DNA of 64,000 nt from Saliniradius amylolyticus (lineage in GTDB: Bacteria; Pseudomonadota; Gammaproteobacteria; Enterobacterales; Alteromonadaceae): assembly GCF_003143555.1 (NCBI RefSeq), contig NZ_CP029347.1, positions 806,001 through 870,000 of the forward strand, read 5' to 3'. This document shows positions 38,619 to 46,657 of this stretch, one piece after another (position 1 is the stretch's first letter; each line of letters begins with the position of its first letter). The notes under the pieces are model-generated. The model made no database searches, was not told the DNA's origin, and was given only the letters and a program-made list of their open reading frames with translations. Made by a program: the position numbers and the translations under genes.

Positions 38619-39340
38619 ACAGTAAAGCGGCAGCTTATCAACAACAAGACGATAAACGTCAACTGATCGAACAGCATGCGCCTTTGGTGAAGCGCATCGC
38701 CCATCACCTGATGGCAAGACTGCCAGCCAGCGTGCTGGTTGATGACTTGATCCAATCGGGGATGATCGGGTTGTTGGAGGCGGCCAAAAACTTTGATGGT
38801 TCCAAGGGAGCCAGCTTTGAAACCTTTGCCGGTATCCGTATTCGCGGTGCCATGTTGGATGAGATTCGAAAAGGTGACTGGACCCCGCGTTCGGTGCATA
38901 AGAATGGCCGCGCTATTGCCGAAGCTATTTCCGAGGTGGAAAAAGAGACCGGTCGCGACGCTCGCGATCTGGAAGTGGCTGAGAAAATGCAGGTCAGCGT
39001 GGATGATTACCACCAGATGCTCAATGAAGTGAATGCGGGTCGGATGATCGGTATTGAGGACCTGGGAGTAACAGAAGATGTGCTCAGTACCGAAGAGTCT
39101 CGCCAGGCAGACACGCCTTATCGTGATCTGGAACAAGGTGCGTTTCAAAAGGCGCTCGCCCACGCGATTACCACTTTGCCGGAGCGGGAAGCCATAGTAT
39201 TGTCCCTGTATTATGACGAAGAGTTGAACTTACGAGAGATCGGCGAGGTACTTGACGTCAGTGAATCCAGGGTGAGTCAGATTCATAGCCAGGCGATGTT
39301 GCGTTTGCGGACTCGGATGCAAACTTGGCAGGCCGCCTAG
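38615..39340 (+). CDS. fliA: Flagellar sigma factor 28
   Basis: A 241-residue sigma-70-family factor for late flagellar genes. Region 2 contains DDLIQSGMIGLLEAA, region 3 runs from about 90 to 160, and region 4 ends with helix-turn-helix LREIGEVLDVSESRVSQIHSQA. The GTG start overlaps the flhG stop as GTGA. Coupling to flhFG is typical of polar-flagellated bacteria. Confidence 0.96.
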   Translation: MNSKAAAYQQQDDKRQLIEQHAPLVKRIAHHLMARLPASVLVDDLIQSGMIGLLEAAKNFDGSKGASFETFAGIRIRGAMLDEIRKGDWTPRSVHKNGRAIAEAISEVEKETGRDARDLEVAEKMQVSVDDYHQMLNEVNAGRMIGIEDLGVTEDVLSTEESRQADTPYRDLEQGAFQKALAHAITTLPEREAIVLSLYYDEELNLREIGEVLDVSESRVSQIHSQAMLRLRTRMQTWQAA

Positions 39341-39388
39341 AAAGCAGTATGTTAATTCTAATCAGTGCAATCCTCATCGGAGGCAGTT

Positions 39389-39772
39389 TTGGATAAAAAT
39401 ATGAAAATTCTTGTTGTTGATGACTTTTCAACAATGAGACGAATCATTAAAAACCTTTTAAAAGATCTTGGCTTTACCAATGTCCAGGAAGCGGACGACG
39501 GTAACACTGCACTGCCAATGCTTCAGCAGGGAGATTTCGACTTTGTCGTGACCGACTGGAATATGCCGGGCATGCAAGGTATCGACCTGTTACGGGCCAT
39601 TCGTTCCGATGATAATCTAAAGCACCTTCCCGTATTGATGGTGACCGCGGAAGCCAAGAAAGAGCAAATCGTGGCGGCGGCCCAGGCCGGAGTCAACGGT
39701 TATGTCGTTAAGCCGTTCACTGCAGCCACATTGAAAGAAAAGCTCGACAAAATTTTCGAACGCCTGGGTTAA
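39389..39772 (+). CDS. cheY: Chemotaxis response regulator CheY
   Basis: Phosphorylated by CheA, it binds the flagellar switch. The 127 residues show VVDDFST at the start, phospho-acceptor Asp56 in [10 protein letters not shown] and the switch Lys in GYVVKPF. I chose the TTG at 39389 because GGAGG lies 5 bases upstream and the resulting start [15 protein letters not shown] parallels E. coli CheY. The ATG at 39401 is too far from the ribosome-binding site, and the frame also opens further upstream. Confidence 0.95.
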   Translation: MDKNMKILVVDDFSTMRRIIKNLLKDLGFTNVQEADDGNTALPMLQQGDFDFVVTDWNMPGMQGIDLLRAIRSDDNLKHLPVLMVTAEAKKEQIVAAAQAGVNGYVVKPFTAATLKEKLDKIFERLG

Positions 39773-39805
39773 TCCGGCGCCTCCTACCCGAATAAGGAAC
39801 GCCCG

Positions 39806-40555
39806 ATGACAGATAAATCCAATACCCCCATCTCCCTGGAAGAAGCCAGGGAATTGGTGCAATTGCTTGAGCAAGGCGATAATGAGGGAGCTAACGCGCT
39901 GTTGGAATCCATCAGCTTGCGGGACTCCACCGAGCTGTTTGCCGAAGTGGGCAAACTGACCCGCCAGCTGCACGATTCATTGAATAACTTTCAATTGGAT
40001 GCCCGCATTGCCAACCTGGCCAATGAAGACATTCCCGACGCCAAGACCCGACTAAACTATGTGATCGAAACCACGGAGCAGGCTGCTAATACCACCATGG
40101 ACGCGGTAGAAAAGAGTATGCCCATGGTGGAGCAGTTGAATGCGAATATCGGTGAGATACTGCCCGAGTGGAAGCGTCTGATGAGCCGTGACATTGAGCT
40201 GGGAGAGTTTAAAGCGCTGTGCCATAAGGTGGACGCCTTGCTGGAGCAGTCGAACAATGACACGGCTAAGTTGACCGAATTAATGACCGAAGTGTTAATG
40301 GCTCAAGGTTATCAAGATCTAACTGGGCAGGTGATTCGTAAAGTCATCGACCTCGTTAAAGAGGTGGAAGACAGTCTGGTTCACATGTTGACTGTATTTG
40401 GTGAACCGGAAGTCAATGAAAAAGCTAATAAATCTGAGTCTGATTCCGATAAAGCCAGAGAGGCTGAAGGCCCCATCATCGATGCCGAGAATCGCGACGA
40501 TGTTGTGACCGGTCAGGATGATGTGGACGATTTGCTGTCGAGCTTAGGATTTTAG
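39806..40555 (+). CDS. cheZ: CheY-P phosphatase CheZ
   Basis: Dephosphorylates CheY-P. The 249-residue helical protein has the catalytic-helix region YQDLTGQVIRKVIDLV and ends QDDVDDLLSSLGF, the amphipathic tail that binds CheY in known CheZ structures. An AAGGA ribosome-binding site precedes the ATG. A charged, flexible stretch (about 205-230) separates core and tail. Confidence 0.95.
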   Translation: MTDKSNTPISLEEARELVQLLEQGDNEGANALLESISLRDSTELFAEVGKLTRQLHDSLNNFQLDARIANLANEDIPDAKTRLNYVIETTEQAANTTMDAVEKSMPMVEQLNANIGEILPEWKRLMSRDIELGEFKALCHKVDALLEQSNNDTAKLTELMTEVLMAQGYQDLTGQVIRKVIDLVKEVEDSLVHMLTVFGEPEVNEKANKSESDSDKAREAEGPIIDAENRDDVVTGQDDVDDLLSSLGF

Positions 40556-40564
40556 GGGGCTGAA

Positions 40565-42757
40565 ATGGCTTACGATGTTGACGAGGAAATACTACAGGAC
40601 TTTCTGATCGAAGCGGGCGAGATACTCGACCAGCTTCAGGAGCAGTTAGTGGATCTGGAGAACAACCCAGATGATCAAGATCTGCTGAATGCCATTTTCC
40701 GCAGCTTCCATACCGTTAAGGGCGGCGCTGGATTTCTCTCGTTAACTGAGTTGGTGGATATTTGTCACGGCGCAGAGAACGTCTTTGACATCTTGCGTAA
40801 CGGTCAGCGTCAGGTGACATCCGATTTAATGGATGTAATCCTGGAGTCCTTGGATACTGTCAACGATATGTTTGAGCGGGTTAAAGCCAGAGAGGATTTG
40901 GAGCCCGCTTCTCCTGAATTGCTGGACACCCTGCATCGCCTTAGCAAACCGGAATCGGAAGATGAAAAGGCGGCCGCCGAATCTGCGCCAGCAGAGCCCG
41001 AGCCCGACCCTGAGCCGGAAGCGCCGACACCCTCTGAAAACGCTGAACAGGCAGGAGAGGGTGACAGCATTGATGAGATCACCGAAGATGAATTCGAAGC
41101 GCTGCTGGATGAGTTGCACGGTCCGGGCAGCGGTCCCTCCAAGGCTGAAAAAGAGGCAGCTTCAGCGGCTCCATCCGGAGAGAAAAAAGGTGAAGACGGT
41201 GATGAGGATATTACCGATGAAGAATTTGAAGCCTTACTGGATGAACTCCATGGAGAGGGTAAGTTCAAGGCGGGTGAAGAACCTGACAAGAAATCCACTA
41301 AAGAAGCTGCGGCAACATCTTCTGGTGAGGGTGATGAAGAGATTGACGAAGACGAGTTTGAGGCTCTGCTAGATCAGCTGCATGGTAAGGGTAAAGGCCC
41401 TGGTGCTGATGAGGACAAGTCGGCAGCACCCAGCCCCTCTCCCTCTCCGGCGCCGAGTCCGTCTCCCAAATCCGAGTCTGGCTCTCCCAAGCCTGCTCCT
41501 GCGCCGAAGCCCACACCGGCAGTGAAGAAACCGGCGACCAATGACAAGAAACCAGAGCGTAAAGCCGCCGCTGCTCCGCCGGCGGAAACAACCGTTCGTG
41601 TGGACACGAAGCGTCTGGATGAAATTATGAATATGGTTGGCGAGCTGGTATTGGTCCGTAATCGTTTGCTGACGCTGGGCAATAATGTGACCGATGAGAA
41701 CATGACCAAGGCCATTTCCAACCTGGATGTGGTGACTGGCGACTTGCAAGGCGCGGTGATGAAGACCCGGATGCAGCCGATCAAGAAAGTCTTCGGTCGT
41801 TTTCCTCGAGTGGTTCGGGACCTGGCACGCAGCCTGAAGAAAGAGATTACCCTTAGTTTGGAAGGGGAAGAGACGGATCTGGATAAGAATCTGGTGGAAG
41901 CTCTGGCTGACCCCTTGGTGCACTTGGTGCGTAACTCGGTTGATCATGGCATTGAGATGCCTGACGAGCGGGAAGACGTTGGTAAACCGCGCATGGGTAA
42001 TGTCAAGCTTGCCGCGTCACAGGAAGGCGACCATATCCTTTTGACCATTCAAGACGATGGTAAAGGTATGGATCCGGAGAAACTTAAAGAAATCGCCATC
42101 AATCGTGGTGTTCTGGATCCGGATTCGGCGGCGCGTCTGTCGGATACCGAGGCCTTTAACCTGATCTTTGCCCCCGGCTTTTCCACCAAGACCGAAATTT
42201 CCGATATCTCCGGTCGCGGCGTGGGCATGGATGTGGTCAAAACCAAGATCAACCAGTTAAATGGTACCATCCACATCGACTCTGAAAAGAATGTGGGCAC
42301 TCGTCTGGACATCAAAGTGCCACTGACGCTGGCCATCCTGCCAACCTTGATGGTGGTGATTGGCGAACAGACCTTTGCTCTGCCGTTGGGTGCCGTCAGC
42401 GAGATCATTAATGTGGATGAGAGCCGCACCAATACAGTGGATGGTCAGCTGACCATGATTGTGCGTAACAAAGCCATTCCCTTGTTCTACCTACGGGAAT
42501 GGTTGGTGCGTAATCCGAGCCCCGAACCTATTGACCGCAGCAAAGGCCATGTAGTGGTGGTGCAGCAAGGCACTCAACAGTTTGGCTTTGTGGTGGACAG
42601 TCTCATCGGTCAGGAAGAAGTGGTCATTAAACCCTTGGATAAGTTGTTACAAGGCACGCCGGGTATGGCCGGCGCGACTATCACCAGCGATGGTGGCATT
42701 GCGCTGATCGTTGACATCCCCAGTCTGGTTAAGCATTACGGTAAAAAATCCCGATAA
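40565..42757 (+). CDS. cheA: Chemotaxis histidine kinase CheA with a repeat-rich linker
   Basis: A 730-residue kinase. P1 holds phospho-acceptor His49 (RSFHTVKGG). Dimerisation (P3), ATPase (P4: VRNSVDHGIE, DDGKGMD, GRGVGMDVVK) and CheW-like P5 domains fill residues about 345-730. Between P1 and P3 lies an acidic, Pro- and Ala-rich linker with three copies of a 15-residue segment, DEFEALLDELHG core, starting at residues 172, 216 and 260, exactly 44 apart. No ordinary P2 domain is recognisable. In Vibrio this region of CheA includes the segment that contacts ParP, whose homologue is encoded nearby. Confidence 0.96.
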   Translation: MAYDVDEEILQDFLIEAGEILDQLQEQLVDLENNPDDQDLLNAIFRSFHTVKGGAGFLSLTELVDICHGAENVFDILRNGQRQVTSDLMDVILESLDTVNDMFERVKAREDLEPASPELLDTLHRLSKPESEDEKAAAESAPAEPEPDPEPEAPTPSENAEQAGEGDSIDEITEDEFEALLDELHGPGSGPSKAEKEAASAAPSGEKKGEDGDEDITDEEFEALLDELHGEGKFKAGEEPDKKSTKEAAATSSGEGDEEIDEDEFEALLDQLHGKGKGPGADEDKSAAPSPSPSPAPSPSPKSESGSPKPAPAPKPTPAVKKPATNDKKPERKAAAAPPAETTVRVDTKRLDEIMNMVGELVLVRNRLLTLGNNVTDENMTKAISNLDVVTGDLQGAVMKTRMQPIKKVFGRFPRVVRDLARSLKKEITLSLEGEETDLDKNLVEALADPLVHLVRNSVDHGIEMPDEREDVGKPRMGNVKLAASQEGDHILLTIQDDGKGMDPEKLKEIAINRGVLDPDSAARLSDTEAFNLIFAPGFSTKTEISDISGRGVGMDVVKTKINQLNGTIHIDSEKNVGTRLDIKVPLTLAILPTLMVVIGEQTFALPLGAVSEIINVDESRTNTVDGQLTMIVRNKAIPLFYLREWLVRNPSPEPIDRSKGHVVVVQQGTQQFGFVVDSLIGQEEVVIKPLDKLLQGTPGMAGATITSDGGIALIVDIPSLVKHYGKKSR

Positions 42758-42775
42758 CACAAGGCAGTAGTTGGA

Positions 42776-43891
42776 ATGGCGTATAAAGTTCTGGTGGTGG
42801 ATGATTCAACGTTTTTCCGGCGTCGAGTAGCGGAAATCTTGGATCAGGAACCAGGATTGGAGGTTGTAGGACAGGCCAGAAATGGGAAGGAGGCGCTGAC
42901 TCTTACCGAGCAGTTGGATCCGGATGTCATCACCATGGACGTGGAAATGCCGATCATGGATGGCATTACCGCCGTGGGTAAGATCATGGCTCAGTCGCCG
43001 CGCCCGATCATTATGTTTTCTTCACTGACGCACGAGGGCGCTCAGGCTACTCTTGACGCCCTTGATGCTGGTGCGCTGGATTTTCTGCCGAAGAAATTCG
43101 AAGATATCGCTCAGGATCGCAAAGAGGCAGTGACTCTTTTGCGACAGAAGGTAAAGAGTCTGGCGCGCAAGCGCCATTTTATGCCTTCCCGGCCCCGAGC
43201 CAGTTTACGGCAGCGCCCCCTGACACCAACCGCTCGGCCTGACACGACTCGACCCACCCCTTCCGGGGAGTCGCAGCGGCGCCAGCCCTTACGGGCGTCA
43301 GGCAAGTCTTATAAGGTTCTTGCCATTGGGGCCTCAACCGGTGGTCCTGTGGCACTACAACAAATTTTGAGTAATCTGCCCGCGAACTTCCCTTATCCGG
43401 TGTTATTGGTTCAGCATATGCCCGGTACTTTTACCAAGGCCTTTGCCGAGCGCCTGGATGGGCTGTGTAAGATCCGAGTCAAAGAAGCCGCTCAGGGCGA
43501 TGTACTCAAGCCTGGCCATGCCTATCTTGCTCCCGGCGGCACTCAGATGTTAATGGAAGGCAACCCTCAGCAGTGTTCTATCAAGATCATTCAGGAAGCC
43601 ACCATCAGTGGGGTGACCTATAAGCCAAGTGTGGATCTCAGCTTTGCGTCGCTCGGACGTATTTTTGGTGGCGATGTATTGGCGATTGTGCTGACTGGTA
43701 TGGGGGCCGATGGACGGGAAGGTTGCCGTTCCTTGAAGCAAAAAGGTGCCACTATCTGGGCTCAGGATGAGAAGACTTCTGTGGTCTATGGCATGCCGCA
43801 GGCAGTCGCGAGTGCCGGACTGTCGTCCAAAGACTTACCCATCGACCAGGTGGTGGAGCACGTGTTGGCTGAAATGAAGGTGTCTGGCTGA
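42776..43891 (+). CDS. cheB: Chemotaxis methylesterase/glutamine deamidase CheB
   Basis: Removes methyl groups from chemoreceptors in adaptation. The 371 residues have an N-terminal receiver (Asp55 in ITMDVEMP) and a C-terminal esterase with Ser about 186 (IGASTGGP), His about 214 (VQHMPGTF) and Asp about 312 (TGMGADG), joined by a basic, Ser/Pro-rich linker of about 50 residues. No cheR is in this operon. The start has only a weak upstream Shine-Dalgarno sequence. Confidence 0.95.
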   Translation: MAYKVLVVDDSTFFRRRVAEILDQEPGLEVVGQARNGKEALTLTEQLDPDVITMDVEMPIMDGITAVGKIMAQSPRPIIMFSSLTHEGAQATLDALDAGALDFLPKKFEDIAQDRKEAVTLLRQKVKSLARKRHFMPSRPRASLRQRPLTPTARPDTTRPTPSGESQRRQPLRASGKSYKVLAIGASTGGPVALQQILSNLPANFPYPVLLVQHMPGTFTKAFAERLDGLCKIRVKEAAQGDVLKPGHAYLAPGGTQMLMEGNPQQCSIKIIQEATISGVTYKPSVDLSFASLGRIFGGDVLAIVLTGMGADGREGCRSLKQKGATIWAQDEKTSVVYGMPQAVASAGLSSKDLPIDQVVEHVLAEMKVSG

Positions 43892-43942
43892 TATGCAGGC
43901 CCGTATTGCCATTGATGGCAAGTCTGCCGAGAGAAATTGGCT

Positions 43943-44707
43943 ATGAAGATTTGGACGGTGGCCAATCAGAAAGGTGGAGTGGGCAAGACTACCACTACGG
44001 TCACCCTCGGCGCCTTATTGGCGCAGAAAGGCTATCGTGTCATGTTGGTGGATACCGACCCGCACGCCTCGCTGAGTTATTACTTTGGGGTAGATTCGGA
44101 AGAACTGTCCGGCAGCGTCTATGATGTGTTTACCGCCGGAAGTAACCTGTCGTCTGACACTGTGCTGGATGCCCTTTGCCCGACGAAACTGGATTCTCTG
44201 TTTTTATTACCGGCGACCATGGCACTGGCGACCCTGGATCGCAGCATGGGTACGCAAAGCGGTATGGGCTTGCTGTTGAAAAAAGCACTGCATCTGGTAG
44301 AAAGCGAATTTGACTATGTACTGATTGACTGTCCACCGGTGCTAGGGGTATTGATGGTCAATGCGTTGGCAGCATGTGAACAAATCCTGGTGCCCGTGCA
44401 AACTGAGTATCTGGCTCTGAAGGGCTTGGATCGTATGATGCGAACTCTGGAGATCATGCGTGGCAACCAGAGTGGTGAATATCAGTTTACCATTGTGCCG
44501 ACCATGTACGATAAGCGAACCAAAGCCGCCTTAGAGTCGTACCAGAGACTGAAGCAGACCTATGGTGACAAGGTATGGAACGGCGTAATCCCGGTGGATA
44601 CGCGCTTTCGCGATGCCAGCCAGGCTCTGACACCACCGCCCGTCTATTGTCCGAAAAGCCGTGGTGTGATTGCCTATGAGCGACTATTAACCAGTATCGA
44701 ACAGTGA
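43943..44707 (+). CDS. parC: ParA-like polar chemotaxis-array localiser ParC
   Basis: A 254-residue ParA-family ATPase with P-loop KGGVGKTTTT (about 10-19) and DTDPHASLSYYFG. In Vibrio the gene at this place, ParC, positions chemotaxis arrays at the cell pole. ATG at 43943 has GAGAGA upstream; a TTG two codons earlier is possible. parP follows. This is not the chromosomal partition ParA. The symbol follows Vibrio usage and must not be confused with topoisomerase IV parC. Confidence 0.85.
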   Translation: MKIWTVANQKGGVGKTTTTVTLGALLAQKGYRVMLVDTDPHASLSYYFGVDSEELSGSVYDVFTAGSNLSSDTVLDALCPTKLDSLFLLPATMALATLDRSMGTQSGMGLLLKKALHLVESEFDYVLIDCPPVLGVLMVNALAACEQILVPVQTEYLALKGLDRMMRTLEIMRGNQSGEYQFTIVPTMYDKRTKAALESYQRLKQTYGDKVWNGVIPVDTRFRDASQALTPPPVYCPKSRGVIAYERLLTSIEQ

Positions 44708-44717
44708 GTGGTAAACA

Positions 44718-45443
44718 GTGAGTTCCGGTCATTTTGCGAATGAAAATATAATGCAGGCCTATCTGAGCGATCTGTTGACCGAACCTGAGGTTGACCCGGT
44801 CCAGCAGCAGTCAGTGGAACGGTTGCTGAAGTCGGCCGAACAGCATCTGAAACCGGCGCAATCAGAGACTAAGGTGGTGACGGATGCGGCCGATAAAGAA
44901 CCACAGACGCAGTCTAAGCCACAGACTCAGGCTGGTGAAGGAGGGGGCGCCTCAGTCGCAGAGCGGGCTGGGTTTGAACAAGGTGAGTTTCAGGCACTGT
45001 ATTTTACTGTGGCTGGCTTACTACTGGCGGTACCATTGACCGAACTGGGCGGTATTCACCAATTGGAGAAGACCTCGCCCTTGTTCGGTAAGCCCGACTG
45101 GTTTGATGGGGTGATGATCCACAAACAGCAGAAGTTGAACGTGGTGGATACCGCGCGTTGGGTAATGCCGCAAAAGTACGATGAAACACTGGCAGAATCA
45201 CTAAATTATCAATATCTTATAATGTTAGGAGAAAGCCAGTGGGGATTGGCCTGTGAGTCGCTGGTCAATAACGTCACCCTGCAGCATGAGGATATTAAGT
45301 GGAGTGACGGCCAGGGTAAGCGTCCCTGGTTGGCAGGACTGGTCAAAGAGAAGATGTGTGCCCTTATTCATGTCAGCGAGCTGATTAAAATGCTGGATCG
45401 GGGCATGGGAATGAATGACGATAATTCGGGAGCGGGTCTATGA
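44718..45443 (+). CDS. parP: CheW-like array protein ParP
   Basis: A 241-residue protein with an N-terminal unstructured Gln/Glu-rich region and a C-terminal CheW-like domain (about 95-235). In Vibrio, ParP binds ParC with its N-terminus and CheA with its C-terminal domain, keeping arrays at the pole. Here N-terminal MQAYLSDLL resembles the conserved start. GTG at 44718 was kept; an ATG at 44751 is an alternative. The stop overlaps cheW (ATGA). Confidence 0.8.
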   Translation: MSSGHFANENIMQAYLSDLLTEPEVDPVQQQSVERLLKSAEQHLKPAQSETKVVTDAADKEPQTQSKPQTQAGEGGGASVAERAGFEQGEFQALYFTVAGLLLAVPLTELGGIHQLEKTSPLFGKPDWFDGVMIHKQQKLNVVDTARWVMPQKYDETLAESLNYQYLIMLGESQWGLACESLVNNVTLQHEDIKWSDGQGKRPWLAGLVKEKMCALIHVSELIKMLDRGMGMNDDNSGAGL

Positions 45444-45946
45444 CGGCTGAACAAAGTAAGAGTACTTCCATTCTGGATAAGGGTGTGGAAGATAACGACG
45501 AGGTGCTCCAGTGGGTTACCTTCCGTCTGGGGGATGAAACTTACGGCATCAACGTGATGCAGGTGCAGGAAGTGCTTCGCTATACTGAGATCGCTCCGGT
45601 ACCGGGCGCGCCTTACTATGTCCTGGGGATCATTAACCTGCGTGGTAATGTGGTAACGGTGATCGATACTCGCTCACGCTTCGGTCTGGACGCTCACGAG
45701 GTTACTGACAACACCCGTATCGTTATCATCGAATCTGACAAACAGGTCGTGGGCATCTTGGTCGACAGCGTTGCCGAGGTGGTTTACCTGAAAAGCTCTG
45801 AGATCGATAGTGCGCCCAATGTGGGTACCGAAGAAAGCGCGAAATTCATTCAGGGCGTGAGTAATCGTGATGGAGAGCTACTGATTCTGGTGGACCTCAA
45901 TAAGCTGCTGACTGATGAAGAGTGGGATGAAATCTCGGCCTTATAA
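45440..45946 (+). CDS. cheW: Chemotaxis coupling protein CheW
   Basis: A 168-residue adaptor linking receptors to CheA. It has the CheW core: VTFRLGDETYGINVMQVQEVLR, VLGIINLRGNVVTVIDTR and ISAL end. The start overlaps parP's stop (ATGA), and the unit is terminated by an intrinsic hairpin just downstream. Confidence 0.96.
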   Translation: MTAEQSKSTSILDKGVEDNDEVLQWVTFRLGDETYGINVMQVQEVLRYTEIAPVPGAPYYVLGIINLRGNVVTVIDTRSRFGLDAHEVTDNTRIVIIESDKQVVGILVDSVAEVVYLKSSEIDSAPNVGTEESAKFIQGVSNRDGELLILVDLNKLLTDEEWDEISAL

Positions 45947-45965
45947 CCGCAACCCCCGATTGATC

Positions 45966-45993
45966 ATGCCCGGTATACGCCGGGCATTTTTTT
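45966..45993 (+). terminator. Intrinsic terminator between cheW and DUF2802
   Basis: ATGCCCGG/CCGGGCAT stem with a 6-nt loop and a 7-T run. The downstream gene's AAAGGAG ribosome-binding site begins one base after it. Confidence 0.88.
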
Positions 45994-46007
45994 AAAGGAG
46001 TCGGCTT

Positions 46008-46415
46008 TTGGAATTGCAGTGGTTCATCGGCACTGTCGGCGCCGTTTTGGTGTTGTTGTTGCTATTACTGGCCTGGCAGATTCGTCGCTCGGGACGCTTG
46101 CATGAGCAGTTACGATCGATATCGGAAAAACAGCATCAGCAGGCCAAACGACTGACCGAAGTCGACGCCCAGCTTCATGAACTTCGCACCGGTAGCATCG
46201 GGGTGGGGGATAGAGTGAAGCAACTTACCGTGCAGCTCGAAGAGCTAAAACAGCAACAACGGGAGCTGGCTGAGATGGAGCCGGAGTCTAAGCTCTATTC
46301 CAAGGCGGTAAAGCTGTTTCAGAATGGCGCAGGGATCGAAGAGGTGATGCAGGAATGTGAACTGCCTCGTGCCGAGGCTGAGTTGCTATTTAACCTGCAC
46401 GGTAAAGCGTCCTGA
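46008..46415 (+). CDS. DUF2802 membrane-anchored protein
   Basis: A 135-residue protein with one N-terminal transmembrane helix (about residues 5-26) followed by a coiled coil (about 30-90, rich in Gln, Glu and Leu) and a C-terminal helical region. The family sits after cheW in polar-flagellated gammaproteobacteria; function is unknown. The TTG start is well supported by AAAGGAG seven bases upstream. It may be read from leakage through the preceding terminator. Confidence 0.8.
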   Translation: MELQWFIGTVGAVLVLLLLLLAWQIRRSGRLHEQLRSISEKQHQQAKRLTEVDAQLHELRTGSIGVGDRVKQLTVQLEELKQQQRELAEMEPESKLYSKAVKLFQNGAGIEEVMQECELPRAEAELLFNLHGKAS

Positions 46416-46657
46416 TCGTCATATCCTTGTATTCTTAAAAGTCGGTTAATGCGCCTTGCTGACTGACCAAACTCCTTCCTTTTTGCGCTGTTATCGCATC
46501 ACTTACGTTGTCTTGTCAGGCTTCTGGAAAGGATGTTGAAGCAGTGGACAGAATCGTTGACTTTTAGTCTCCAGTAAAACACTCACGACAAATGACATCA
46601 ATAATGAGCTATTGTTTAATAAGCTGTTTTTGTCTGTCTAAATGGTAAGCCGTAGTT

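Noticed and set aside
41298-41947. Long minus-strand frames opposite cheA
   Set aside because: They mirror the Pro/Ser- and Glu-rich cheA linker and its repeats; cheA is clearly the real gene.
43906-44124. Plus-strand 72-codon frame overlapping parC
   Set aside because: It lies in another frame of parC's first 60 codons and has no family signature.
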